In this document: positions 1 through 8,001 of the stretch, in pieces
Layout of the letters: each line of letters opens with the position of its first letter
Position numbering within the stretch: the first letter of the stretch is position 1
Assembly (NCBI RefSeq): GCF_000785435.2
Contig: NZ_JTDB02000015.1
Coordinates: 55,506 to 119,505 of the forward strand
Source: Paraburkholderia sacchari
GTDB taxonomy: Bacteria; Pseudomonadota; Gammaproteobacteria; Burkholderiales; Burkholderiaceae
Reading direction: 5' to 3'
DNA: 64,000 nt
Notes under the pieces: model-generated
The model's input: the letters and a program-made list of their open reading frames with translations, nothing else
What the model was told of the DNA's origin: nothing
Database searches by the model: none
Program-made: the position numbers and the translations under genes

Positions 1-1
1 C

Positions 2-985
2 CACAGACACCATCAGAACATCATCGGCATCCTTCAAAAGCTCGACGCCGAACTTTTCGAGCGGGCAGGTTGCTATTTCGGCGGTGGCACGGCAATCGTA
101 CTAGCCACCAACGAATATCGCGAATCGGTCGATATCGACTTCCTGATTGCCTCGCCTGATGGCTACCGCCAGATCCGTGGTCTTGTCTCTGACACTGACA
201 TCAATAAATTAGCAAAGCAGCCGATTCCGCTTCTTCGCGATGTCCGAAAAGAGCGAGACAAGATTTCGACCATCATCAGCGCCGGCGAGGGAGAACGTCC
301 AATCAAGTTGGAGTTCGTGCTGGAGTCTCGTATTCCGCTCACCGGCCAATACATACCCGGCATTCCGGTGCCGACGCTATCACGTGTCGATCTGTATGCC
401 GAGAAGCTGCTGGCGAACTCGGATCGCTGGGGCGATGCCAGCGTGATGTATCGGGATGCCATCGACCTCGCAATGATGCTCGATCAGTGGGGCCAGATTC
501 CGCAAGAAGCGATCGACAAAACGTCGCGTATATATGGACCGGCCGCACTGTCGGACTTTCGCAAGGTGACTGACTACCTTTCTTCCAGCGAAGCCGCACT
601 GGACAAGGCGCTTGCCTCGATGGCGATGGACCCTGAGCTTGCGCCGCGAATCACCGCTGTATTGCAGGCCGAAGTACAGCGGATCGACGGTGCAACGCAG
701 GTCAGGGGAGCAGCTGACTTTCCTGACGAAATCGCGAACGAACTGCGCGCACGGGGACTCGTCGCGCAAAAGATGAACACTGACAAGGGCGTGTACGTCG
801 GGAGGATTTTGATGGTGAGCGGGGATTATGCGGTCCAGGACATCGGACGCAATACCGTCGCCGTCCATCGCATCGACGCTGCCCAAGCCAAGCCGAATCC
901 GGGCGAACGCTACAAGGTGCAGTATTTTTACGGAAACGCCGACTGGGAACCGACGATCCGATCGGGAAAAAACCTCGGGCGGTAA
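2..985 (+). CDS. AbiEii-type nucleotidyltransferase toxin with C-terminal KfrB-like domain (5' partial)
   Basis: The frame is open from the window edge, so the true start lies upstream; 327 residues are visible. The N-terminal part has the nucleotidyltransferase signature of AbiEii/AbiGii toxins: a GGGTAIVL stretch followed by SVDIDFL, whose aspartates would bind metal. AbiEii is the toxin of type IV abortive-infection pairs; its AbiEi antitoxin would be expected just upstream, outside the window. The last ~65 residues (GVYVGRILMVSGDYAVQDIG onward) match the KfrB-like domain found in five other places in this window, including the relaxase. This toxin-KfrB fusion is unusual. Family assignment is by motif; the fusion is seen directly in one uninterrupted frame. 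A TTCTGACGTTGGAA element lies 9 bp after the stop. Confidence 0.8.
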   Translation, partial: HRHHQNIIGILQKLDAELFERAGCYFGGGTAIVLATNEYRESVDIDFLIASPDGYRQIRGLVSDTDINKLAKQPIPLLRDVRKERDKISTIISAGEGERPIKLEFVLESRIPLTGQYIPGIPVPTLSRVDLYAEKLLANSDRWGDASVMYRDAIDLAMMLDQWGQIPQEAIDKTSRIYGPAALSDFRKVTDYLSSSEAALDKALASMAMDPELAPRITAVLQAEVQRIDGATQVRGAADFPDEIANELRARGLVAQKMNTDKGVYVGRILMVSGDYAVQDIGRNTVAVHRIDAAQAKPNPGERYKVQYFYGNADWEPTIRSGKNLGR

Positions 986-993
986 GCGGCCGC

Positions 994-1007
994 TTCTGAC
1001 GTTGGAA
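994..1007 (+). repeat. TTCTGACGTTGGAA dispersed element, copy 1
   Basis: Exact copy between the AbiEii-KfrB stop and the next ribosome binding site. Confidence 0.9.
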
Positions 1008-1025
1008 ATCTAAAAAAGGAAAAGT

Positions 1026-1331
1026 ATGGCGTTCATTATCCTGGGTGGCCTCGCAGTGCTAGTAGCGATCCTTGTCGGCCTATATATGTTTAGTGAGCTT
1101 ACTGCGTATGGGCTGGAAGAACTCGACAGGTGCGCGAGAGAGAACTCGCAGGCCCGCAGGTTTATCAAGCGTCAGATGGCAAAACACAAGCCACTGCGCC
1201 AGTGGGTCCTGATGCGGGCTGAAAGGATGGTGGACGCGGCGAAACGTGCTGAGGAATCGCGACGTAACGATGCGGACGAGACTCGCCGTCGCCACTCAGC
1301 GGAGAAACGACTCCGGGACACGCTTGAATGA
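1026..1331 (+). CDS. Small membrane-anchored protein with charged cytoplasmic tail
   Basis: A 101-residue protein with one N-terminal hydrophobic segment (about residues 3-25). A long, strongly charged helical tail rich in Arg, Glu and Lys follows and could form a coiled coil. The start is supported by an AAAAGGAAAAG ribosome binding site just before the ATG. It sits between the toxin gene and kfrA, in the same direction, with the 14-bp dispersed element in its leader. I do not recognise the family. A single-pass membrane protein beside KfrA recalls membrane-linked partition accessories, but that is only inference. Confidence 0.6.
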   Translation: MAFIILGGLAVLVAILVGLYMFSELTAYGLEELDRCARENSQARRFIKRQMAKHKPLRQWVLMRAERMVDAAKRAEESRRNDADETRRRHSAEKRLRDTLE

Positions 1332-1350
1332 CGTAATAGCTGCGCGCGTG

Positions 1351-1377
1351 CATAACGTAACGTATCATAACGTAACA
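1351..1377 (+). promoter_or_regulatory. Direct repeats CATAACGTAAC before kfrA (probable KfrA operator)
   Basis: CATAACGTAAC occurs at 1351-1361 and 1366-1376, 15 bp apart. A weaker ACGTAA lies at 1331. All are 20-60 bp before the kfrA start. KfrA proteins are known to repress their own promoter through repeats, so autoregulation is the likely role. Confidence 0.6.
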
Positions 1378-1393
1378 AGAACAGGAGAACGTT

Positions 1394-2233
1394 ATGGCAC
1401 GTGAACCGAGTATCAGCCAGGACCAGGTAAGCCGTGTGGCTGAGGCAATCAGACTCGAAGGAAAGAAACCGACCGCGCGGGAAGTCCGGGATCGTCTTGG
1501 CACAGGCTCGTTCTCGACCATCCTGAAACTCATGAAGGCGTGGGATGACTCGCAGGTCAAACCGGCCGAGCCGCCCGTTGTGTTGCCGCAGGGGTTGCAA
1601 CGAGGGCTAGTGGAGTTTGTTGCCAGCGAAGTGGAACGCACAAGGGCCGAGCTTCGCGCTGAAATCGACCTAGCAAATCAGGCAAACGAAGACCTGATTC
1701 GGGAATGCGAGCGGCTGGCGATGACGGTGGAGAACTTGACAGCGTCGCTCGAAGCCGTCCACGCAGAAAAGGCTGGACTTTCTGGCCAGCTGCGGGAAGT
1801 CGAAGGCGAGCGCGACGCGGCGCGACAGGATGCGTCTGCCGAACGCCAAGCCGCCGAATCCGCGCGCACCGAACTGGCCAAAGCGCTGCTCCGGCTTGAA
1901 GCGATGCCGCGACTGGAAAAAGAACTTGATGAACTTCGGCAGGAACTTGCTCGGGAGCATGATGCGCGCACAGACGCGCAACAGTCGTCCGCCGTCGCGT
2001 TAGCCAAGCTGGAAGGAGCGCAGGCGGCGCAGGCCGCGGCTGAGGAAGCACTCACGCACGCGAATGCCGAACTGACCAGCGTTCGCCAGGAACTGAAGGA
2101 CACGCGCACCGAGGCGAGCACTGAACTGGCCAACCTTCGCGCGGAAAATGCCACCGTGCAAGCCGATCTGCTCGCCGCCGTCAGACCGAAGACGCGCCGA
2201 CCACTGAAAGCGCAAGCCCTGAAGAAGACCTGA
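1394..2233 (+). CDS. kfrA: KfrA-like DNA-binding coiled-coil protein
   Basis: 279 residues. Residues 1-60 form the KfrA N-terminal DNA-binding domain (VAEAIRLEGKKPTAREVRDR, then a helix-turn-helix ending near KLMKAW). Residues ~75-265 are an almost unbroken Ala/Glu/Arg/Gln-rich coiled coil, and the C terminus is basic (RPKTRRPLKAQALKK). In IncP and IncU plasmids KfrA is a repressor and forms a nucleoid-like filament that assists segregation with ParB/KorB. AGGAGA precedes the ATG and direct repeats precede that. The KfrB-type domain that partners KfrA elsewhere is found here in several other proteins instead of a simple kfrB gene downstream. Confidence 0.85.
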   Translation: MAREPSISQDQVSRVAEAIRLEGKKPTAREVRDRLGTGSFSTILKLMKAWDDSQVKPAEPPVVLPQGLQRGLVEFVASEVERTRAELRAEIDLANQANEDLIRECERLAMTVENLTASLEAVHAEKAGLSGQLREVEGERDAARQDASAERQAAESARTELAKALLRLEAMPRLEKELDELRQELAREHDARTDAQQSSAVALAKLEGAQAAQAAAEEALTHANAELTSVRQELKDTRTEASTELANLRAENATVQADLLAAVRPKTRRPLKAQALKKT

Positions 2234-2262
2234 TACTCGGCTAAACGAGAAATTTTCCCCAC

Positions 2263-3069
2263 CTATTCAACGACGCTTCCCCGGTCGCCCAAGACCCGAC
2301 GAAGCGCCTCGGTCTGGCTTCGCTCCCGTTGCAGCGCCTTTTCAGCTGCGTCCAGCCGCGCCTTGTAGTCGTGCGCCTGTGCGGACAGCTCGACCCTCAA
2401 CTGGTCCGTCTGAAGCTTCAGATGCCGCTCCAGGCCGGAAAGCCTGACTTCCGCCGCCGCCAGGGCGTCAATCCGGACTGACAACGCGCCCGCCATCGCC
2501 TCCCTCTCTGCGATCACTTCCTGAAGCCGGCGCTCTGCCGCGCGTGCCGCAGCCTCGGCGGTCGCGACGCGTTGCAGCGCGTCGGCGCGCGCGGCTTCCA
2601 GCTGGCCGACCTTCAGGTACGCATCACGCAACGTCGCCTCGGCCACCTGCGCACGCACTTTCAGCGCGGTCATCTCGCCGTCGTCCCGCTCATCGCCTGC
2701 TGGCCGCGCCGAGGCCGGTGCCCGCTCGAACGCCGTCAGGCTGTCCGGCGCCGCGCCCTCATGTACATCGGGTGCGGGTGCCGACGCCACCAGAAGCTGC
2801 CGCGAGGGCAGGGGAGATGACCGGGCGCGAGCAATCGCCGCGGACCACGTGGGCGCGGAGGGGCGGCGGCGTATGCCTGCGGTATCGAGCAGCCTAACGT
2901 AGACCGGCTGGCCGTACAGGCGTCCGGTCGCGCGCGCGACGCCCGCGATGAAGCGGTCGAGAAACGCGGCGTTGTGCATGGAGGCGGGCGCGTGCGCGTC
3001 GGCGTCAGCCGCCGCCGCAAGGATGCCGCGCAGCTCGGTATCGGTGAAGGTGATGGGAGGGCGGGCCAT
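2263..3069 (-). CDS. Coiled-coil protein with small N-terminal putative DNA-binding domain (KfrA-like architecture)
   Basis: 268 residues, convergent with kfrA and separated from it by about 30 bp. The first ~90 residues are a compact helical segment (TELRGILAAAADADAHAP and GVARATGRLYGQPVYVRLLD). A Pro/Ala linker and a long coiled coil (about residues 125-268) follow. The shape resembles KfrA but the N-terminal sequence does not clearly match it. I chose the ATG at 3069 over an upstream TTG because a GGAAG sits 6 bp before it; that GGAA is the end of a 14-bp dispersed element. A 13-bp perfect inverted repeat lies 70 bp upstream and could be its operator. Function unproven. Confidence 0.65.
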   Translation of the reverse strand: MARPPITFTDTELRGILAAAADADAHAPASMHNAAFLDRFIAGVARATGRLYGQPVYVRLLDTAGIRRRPSAPTWSAAIARARSSPLPSRQLLVASAPAPDVHEGAAPDSLTAFERAPASARPAGDERDDGEMTALKVRAQVAEATLRDAYLKVGQLEAARADALQRVATAEAAARAAERRLQEVIAEREAMAGALSVRIDALAAAEVRLSGLERHLKLQTDQLRVELSAQAHDYKARLDAAEKALQRERSQTEALRRVLGDRGSVVE

Positions 3070-3075
3070 CTGGAC

Positions 3076-3089
3076 TTCCAACGTCAGAA
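3076..3089 (-). repeat. TTCTGACGTTGGAA dispersed element, copy 2 (reverse)
   Basis: Exact copy immediately before the minus-strand coiled-coil gene; its GGAA doubles as the ribosome binding site. Confidence 0.9.
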
Positions 3090-3138
3090 ATTCTGTGGGC
3101 GATAAACCGGACGGTTCAGTCTAGCCGGATGCCGCATC

Positions 3139-3171
3139 CGCGTAAATAAAACCGTACATTTTATTTACGCG
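3139..3171. promoter_or_regulatory. 13-bp perfect inverted repeat, probable operator
   Basis: CGCGTAAATAAAA (3139-3151) is mirrored perfectly at 3159-3171 across a 7-nt spacer. It lies about 70 bp upstream of the minus-strand coiled-coil gene, within the likely promoter. A bound dimeric repressor is the simplest reading. Confidence 0.55.
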
Positions 3172-3184
3172 TTTTGGTTACTTT

Positions 3185-3213
3185 GCACCATTACCCGGAT
3201 AATGGTGCGTTTT
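3185..3213 (+). other. Perfect stem-loop followed by GTTTT
   Basis: GCACCATTA pairs with TAATGGTGC (3200-3208) across CCCGGA, followed by GTTTTG. It could be a weak intrinsic terminator or a second operator. No plus-strand gene ends just upstream, which favours an operator. Confidence 0.4.
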
Positions 3214-3267
3214 GTCTGATTTCCGCGCTTTGCATGGGAGGTAGCCTGTGAGGTCCGCCTAGCGGGC

Positions 3268-3281
3268 TTCTGACGTTGGAA
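3268..3281 (+). repeat. TTCTGACGTTGGAA dispersed element, copy 3
   Basis: Exact copy in the intergenic stretch 3070-3449. Apart from copies 2 and 3 and the two inverted repeats, that stretch holds nothing I recognise. Confidence 0.9.
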
Positions 3282-3449
3282 ACGACGTGTCGAATGACGA
3301 CAAAGGCGCCTTCGCTCGTGTGGGTAAGGGCGCAGCTAGGCTCAGTTCGGCCACAAGCCGTCGCTCGAAGATGTCACGAATCAAGTAACTCTGAACCCTG
3401 TGCACTTAGCTCTGAATTTTCGGGGTGCGTTAAGCCAGCCAGCAACGAA

Positions 3450-4256
3450 TCATTTGGCTTGACCGCCAGGCGCAGGCACGGTCGAGTTTACTTTCTGGAG
3501 TCGTTTTCCGTGCTTTTTGTATTCTGCCTCCAGCCACGTTGGCTCCTCTCTCAACTGCGACGCATAAGAGTATTGTGGGATATTTGTCCAGAATGCAGTA
3601 ATGGCCTCAGCAAATTCGACGAACTGCGCTTCACTCACCGTTAGCTCCTCATGATTGGCACGGAGCCACGGTAAATCTCTAGTAACGCCACGGTCATAGT
3701 ATTCGGGATGCTTCGATGACAACTCGCAATGCGCATCTCCATCGCCGTGCTTGTAGACGTTCACAACCAGTCGGCAAGCGTCAAGCTTGTCGAAAAAATC
3801 TTTTCCAATAATGTCCATGCCGAGCCATTCGAGCAACTCGATTAGTCGGGGAAAGCCTAGATTCCAAACAACTGGGCCAATTTTCTCTCTATCAAGCCAG
3901 TGACTAAACTCCCTAACGGCCTTGTCTCGCAAGGTTTTATCGAACTGATGAAACATTCCGGCTGTTAGTGCAAGGGTGACCGTGTTGTGCATTTCGTTGA
4001 GCGCAATCCAACGGGACACACCTTCCTGATACGCATGCTCATAGGCGTCTGCAGGATCATCTCGATCCGGATCGAAATTCTGCCCGGACGCTTCCAAATG
4101 CCGCGCCTCTGCTTCGCTCGCCTCGCGCTCGATATCACTGAACTGCGCCAGCAATCTCTTTCTGGCCTCCGATACGTAGAACTTGTGAGGTTCAAGCAAA
4201 ACCGGGAGGTCTATCGTTGTTGAAAGATAAAACGTCGTGAAATCGCGCCCAGTCAT
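3450..4256 (-). CDS. Orphan protein of unknown function
   Basis: 268 residues from the ATG at 4256, which has GAGAGGG about 6 bp upstream; in-frame codons further upstream lack such a site. The protein is soluble, acidic and helical, with Trp- and His-rich patches (WIALNEMHNTVTLALTAG, MFHQFDKTLRDKAVREFSHW, VVNVYKHGDGDAHCEL) and no membrane segment. I do not recognise a family. Its lower GC content, unlike the neighbours, and its place beside a restriction-modification set suggest acquired accessory DNA, possibly defence-related. That is inference from position only. Confidence 0.65.
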   Translation of the reverse strand: MTGRDFTTFYLSTTIDLPVLLEPHKFYVSEARKRLLAQFSDIEREASEAEARHLEASGQNFDPDRDDPADAYEHAYQEGVSRWIALNEMHNTVTLALTAGMFHQFDKTLRDKAVREFSHWLDREKIGPVVWNLGFPRLIELLEWLGMDIIGKDFFDKLDACRLVVNVYKHGDGDAHCELSSKHPEYYDRGVTRDLPWLRANHEELTVSEAQFVEFAEAITAFWTNIPQYSYASQLREEPTWLEAEYKKHGKRLQKVNSTVPAPGGQAK

Positions 4257-4510
4257 TGCGCCCTCTCGGATTCGTTGATTGTTTGAATGGTCAATGTATG
4301 CACAGCTGGTTTGTGGCTTCCGGCTGTTCTTTATCCTACCGACGTCTCCGCGAGCCTTGTGAAGATGGGATGCGGCGATGTTCATATGAGGTGAGGCTTT
4401 ACGGGGGCCACATACCTTTCACGGCTCCCGAAAATCCTCACCAAACTCCCGCGTTTGTCTTTGGCTAAGCCGAGGACGCAGACTCCTGCCATCATAAAAG
4501 GGCTGGACAG

Positions 4511-5845
4511 ATGGAAGGATGGCGGCCAGAATGTCCGTCAAAATACCCAGCGAGAAAAAGCAACATGACAATGGCCGATTCGCATGACCTGCTCACGCAG
4601 GCACTGAAGCTATACACACAAGGCGAAATCGCCGAAAGAATCGGAAAGAACGTACGGACAATCCGCCGCTGGGAGGCGGACAAAGATCGCTGTCCAGTCA
4701 TTGCAGAAGCCGCTTTACGCGAGATGCTGGACGCAAAGACCCGGAAACCCGGGAGCGTGAGCGAGCCAGAATTCCGGTTCATCGATCTTTTCGCGGGCAT
4801 CGGCGGCATCCGGCGTGGTTTCGAAGCGTTCGGTGGTCAATGCGTCTTTACGAGTGAATGGAACGAGTTCTCGAAAAAGACGTACCAGCAGAATTACGGC
4901 GATAGCGACGACCGCCACCAGTTCATCGGTGACATCGTGTCCTTTTCGGAGCACGCCGTCCCAGCGCACGATGTGCTACTTGCCGGATTTCCCTGCCAGC
5001 CGTTCAGCATTGCCGGCGTGAGCAAAAAGAACTCGCTCGGCCGTCCGCACGGCTTCGAATGTACGACCCAAGGCACTCTGTTTTATGACGTTGCTCGCAT
5101 CATCGAGGCGAAGCGCCCCGCAGCGTTCCTGCTTGAGAACGTGAAGAACCTCCTCTCGCATGATCGGGGCAACACCTTCAAGACGATCCTGACTGTGTTG
5201 CGCGACGAACTTAAGTACGACGTCAAGTTCAAGGTCATCGACGGGCAGCATTTCACGCCGCAACATCGTGAGCGCATCGTGATCGTTGGCTTCAGGGAGA
5301 AAACAGACTTCAGTTTTGATGACTTGAGGCTCCCGGCTGAAGGACCGCGCCTTGGGTCGATCCTGCACAAGATTGATGGTACCGAACCCGTGCTAGAGCA
5401 TGATGGCGACCGTTTCTTCGATCACGCCGCAGGCAAGGTACAGTCCAAATACACACTTACCCCCAAGCTGTGGGCGTATCTGCAGGCCTACGCCGAAAAG
5501 CATCGCGCAGCTGGAAATGGCTTCGGTTTCGGACTGGTGACGCCGGACAGCGTCACCCGCACCTTGTCCGCCCGTTACTACAAGGACGGTTCAGAAATCC
5601 TGCTGTCACAGGGCAAGGGAAAGCGTCCACGGCGCCTCACACCGCGTGAGTGTGCGCGACTGATGGGGTTTCCTGACGACTTCGAGATCCCGGTGAGCGA
5701 CACGCAGGCCTATCGCCAGTTTGGCAACAGTGTCGTGGTTCCAGTGATGCAGGAAGTGGCCCGCGCCATGACGCCGTTTGTGAAAGAGCTTCTTGAACAG
5801 GCGCGCAACGGGTCACAGCAAAGGCTTCCGCTGCGGGTCGAGTGA
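4511..5845 (+). CDS. dcm: Dcm-like DNA (cytosine-5) methyltransferase
   Basis: 444 residues. An N-terminal helix-turn-helix-like segment (GEIAERIGKNVRTIRRWE) precedes a full m5C-methyltransferase core. The core has FIDLFAGIGGIRRGFEAFGG (S-adenosylmethionine binding), FPCQPFS with the catalytic cysteine, LLENVKNL, HFTPQHRERIVIVGFR and a C-terminal FGNSVVVPV. The regions around GVSKKNSLGR and SVTRTLSARYYKDG are very close to E. coli Dcm, which methylates the inner cytosine of CCWGG, so the same specificity is likely. AAGGG 8 bp before the ATG supports this start; an ATG at 4565 is an alternative. It overlaps vsr and leads an EcoRII-type restriction operon. Confidence 0.92.
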   Translation: MEGWRPECPSKYPARKSNMTMADSHDLLTQALKLYTQGEIAERIGKNVRTIRRWEADKDRCPVIAEAALREMLDAKTRKPGSVSEPEFRFIDLFAGIGGIRRGFEAFGGQCVFTSEWNEFSKKTYQQNYGDSDDRHQFIGDIVSFSEHAVPAHDVLLAGFPCQPFSIAGVSKKNSLGRPHGFECTTQGTLFYDVARIIEAKRPAAFLLENVKNLLSHDRGNTFKTILTVLRDELKYDVKFKVIDGQHFTPQHRERIVIVGFREKTDFSFDDLRLPAEGPRLGSILHKIDGTEPVLEHDGDRFFDHAAGKVQSKYTLTPKLWAYLQAYAEKHRAAGNGFGFGLVTPDSVTRTLSARYYKDGSEILLSQGKGKRPRRLTPRECARLMGFPDDFEIPVSDTQAYRQFGNSVVVPVMQEVARAMTPFVKELLEQARNGSQQRLPLRVE

Positions 5846-6288
5846 TCGACGTTGTTGACAGCGCGACCCGCAGCCGGATGATGTCCGGCATCCGGGCGCG
5901 CAACACGCGCCCCGAGCTGCTGATACGCAGCCTGTTGCATCGGCGTGGTTACCGGTTCCGTGTGCATGTCGCGGACCTGCCAGGCAAACCTGATATCGTG
6001 TTGCCGCGCTTTCGGGCGGTCGTTTTCGTGCATGGCTGTTTCTGGCACGGGCACGACTGCGCGCTGTTCAAGTGGCCGGGAACACGAGCTGAATTCTGGC
6101 GGGAAAAGATCGGGCGTAATCGTGGCCGCGATCAGGAGGTGCGCGAAGCACTGCTCGCGAGCGGGTGGCGGGTGGCGGTGGTGTGGGAATGTGCGATCAA
6201 GGGCAAAGCCAGAGAGCCATCCGCAGTCGCCGACGCGCTTGTCGCGTGGCTGGAATCGGATTCGAACAAATGGGAGACCAGGGTGTGA
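5842..6288 (+). CDS. vsr: Vsr very-short-patch mismatch endonuclease
   Basis: 148 residues starting with a GTG that overlaps the methyltransferase stop (GTGA). Vsr family features are clear: RSRMMSGIRARNTRPELL near the N terminus, GKPDIVLPRFRAVVFVHGCFW and WHGHDC (metal and DNA contacts), and the final WRVAVVWECAI. Vsr nicks 5' of T in T:G mismatches that arise by deamination of 5-methylcytosine in CCWGG sites. Its coupling to a Dcm-like enzyme supports CCWGG as the methylated site. Translational coupling with both neighbours is evident from the overlaps. Confidence 0.93.
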   Translation: MIDVVDSATRSRMMSGIRARNTRPELLIRSLLHRRGYRFRVHVADLPGKPDIVLPRFRAVVFVHGCFWHGHDCALFKWPGTRAEFWREKIGRNRGRDQEVREALLASGWRVAVVWECAIKGKAREPSAVADALVAWLESDSNKWETRV

Positions 6289-7535
6289 AGCGCGGGTATC
6301 TGTCCGAATACTTCGAGGGGGTGGCGGCAAAAAGGTTGCGCGCCGTCGAGGCAGACGTCATCCACTCGAACCAGCATGAATTCAATGGCGTGGAGGCGCT
6401 TAGGGGCATCCTTGGCGAACCGGATGGCAAGGTCCACTACGACGCCAAGCTGCTTTACCTGTCGGATCAAGACGACGATCCGATCATGGAAGACGCGGTA
6501 TTTACGTGGTACGACGCGCGACAGAGAGCCCGCGAACAGCGCAACGTACAGCGCTGGGAGTATCGCCTCTACTTTCCGACGACCAATGTTTCCATGAATG
6601 CAGCGGTCGATGATCTGCTTGTCATCGCCAAACGCCGGGACGGCGGGTTGCTCGTCATCATTGCGGAGAACGGGTCGAGCATCGCGCGGCAGATCGAATG
6701 GCTTTTTGGATTTGACGATCTCGCCCACCCCGGGTTTTCCGTCAAGGCCGAGCTGGAGACGGAACAGGATCGCATCGAGTTCGCGTCGCGGTTCATCCTG
6801 GAAAGCATCGGCATTGCGGTCGAGACTTCGGAGGAAACGTACCTCGAAAAAATGCTCGAACGCTTCGAAGGGAAGTTTCCGACGACTCGCATTTTTTCCG
6901 AATACGCGCGATCCACGTTGCCGGACCTCAGTGCCCGCGATGTTCCCGATGCCGTGCTCATGGCATGGATGGAGCGCGAAGAAATTCTGTTCCGTACGCT
7001 GGAGCGCTACCTGATCGCCGACCGCCTCTCGGCCGGATTCGCGGCAGACGCGGAAAAAAAGGTGGACGTAGACGGATTCCTCGCGTTTTCCCTCTCGGTG
7101 CAGAATCGACGCAAGAGCCGGGTTGGCCTGGCGCTCGAAAACCATCTTGAAGTGCTGTTCGCGGCCAACGATATCCGATATGCCCGTACTGCCGCGACCG
7201 AGAACAAGTCAAAGCCCGATTTCCTGTTTCCCGGCAGCAAGGAATATCACGACGCGGCTTTTGATCCGGTGCGCCTCACCATGCTTGGCGTGAAATCAAC
7301 GTGCAAGGACCGCTGGCGTCAGGTATTGGCCGAAGCGGACCGAATTCCCGATAAGCATCTGCTCACGCTGGAAACGGCCATCTCCCTGACGCAAACAAAC
7401 GAGATGCGCGCCAAGCATCTGCAACTGGTCCTGCCCACGAAGCTGCATGAGAGTTATACCCAGGAGCAGCGGGGATGGCTTAAAAGCGTTGCCGAGTTCA
7501 TGGCTATGGTTCAGGCCCGGCAGAATGCGCAATGA
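6270..7535 (+). CDS. EcoRII-type restriction endonuclease
   Basis: 421 residues. The C-terminal third matches the EcoRII catalytic domain: SVQNRRKSRVGLALENHLE, KSKPDFLFPGSKEYHD, then MLGVKSTCKDRWRQVLAEAD with the catalytic Lys, and KHLLTLETAISLTQTNEM. The N-terminal half (RGYLSEYFEGVAAKRLRAVE onward) does not look like the EcoRII effector domain and is probably another DNA-binding module. With the Dcm-like and Vsr genes this makes a complete CCWGG-type system. Start is uncertain: ATG 6270 lies inside vsr; GTG 6285 overlaps the vsr stop and has GGGAG before it. Confidence 0.88.
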   Translation: MGDQGVKRGYLSEYFEGVAAKRLRAVEADVIHSNQHEFNGVEALRGILGEPDGKVHYDAKLLYLSDQDDDPIMEDAVFTWYDARQRAREQRNVQRWEYRLYFPTTNVSMNAAVDDLLVIAKRRDGGLLVIIAENGSSIARQIEWLFGFDDLAHPGFSVKAELETEQDRIEFASRFILESIGIAVETSEETYLEKMLERFEGKFPTTRIFSEYARSTLPDLSARDVPDAVLMAWMEREEILFRTLERYLIADRLSAGFAADAEKKVDVDGFLAFSLSVQNRRKSRVGLALENHLEVLFAANDIRYARTAATENKSKPDFLFPGSKEYHDAAFDPVRLTMLGVKSTCKDRWRQVLAEADRIPDKHLLTLETAISLTQTNEMRAKHLQLVLPTKLHESYTQEQRGWLKSVAEFMAMVQARQNAQ

Positions 7536-7635
7536 CCGGAGCGAGTCGGCAATATACAGTCTGGTATTCCGTGCATGCGGCGAGAACCGTTGTCACCTCA
7601 CGCACCGGAAAACTCGAGAGGGGAAAACGCAGAAC

Positions 7636-8001
7636 ATGAGCACGCACGCAAATGCTCAGTCACTGCTCGCATGGTTTCGCGAGCGCGCGAGCGCGACGGT
7701 TAGCGAGGTTGTCGCTTCCGGACTGATGAAGTCGCGCACAGCTTCTGACGCGATCCAGTATGCGGTTAGAAACGGCGCGCTTGAGCGCGTTGTTCGGGCG
7801 GGCGCGAGCGCGAGGGAGCGGGTGCGGTATCGAGCAACCGGAATAGCACTACCCGCACCAAGGATGCTGGATAGTCGCCCGACCTTCGATGGACTGCTCG
7901 CAGCGTGGGGCATCGCGCGTGAGCCGGTTACTCTGCCGATGCTCGAAGCCCGCAGGCACCAGATTTCGGACAACGCGGCAGACGCGACAGGCGTCGAATG
8001 A
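7636..8001 (+). CDS. Small winged-helix-like DNA-binding protein
   Basis: 121 residues. The N-terminal half has a helix-turn-helix/winged-helix look (SLLAWFRERASATVSEVVAS, SRTASDAIQYAVRNGALERV, then a basic wing with RERVRYRATG). Its stop overlaps the ATG of the tyrosine recombinase (ATGATG arrangement), so the two are translationally coupled and the protein may regulate or assist that recombinase. The upstream in-frame extension has no plausible start signal, so I placed the start at 7636. Family not identified. Confidence 0.6.
   Translation: MSTHANAQSLLAWFRERASATVSEVVASGLMKSRTASDAIQYAVRNGALERVVRAGASARERVRYRATGIALPAPRMLDSRPTFDGLLAAWGIAREPVTLPMLEARRHQISDNAADATGVE

Noticed and set aside
3276..3644. 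Plus-strand frame covering the 3' end of the orphan gene
   Set aside because: Cys/Arg/Ser-rich product, no ribosome binding site, begins inside a regulatory region.
6132..7145. Minus-strand open frame opposite the EcoRII-type gene
   Set aside because: The plus-strand product has clear catalytic motifs; the minus-strand product has none.
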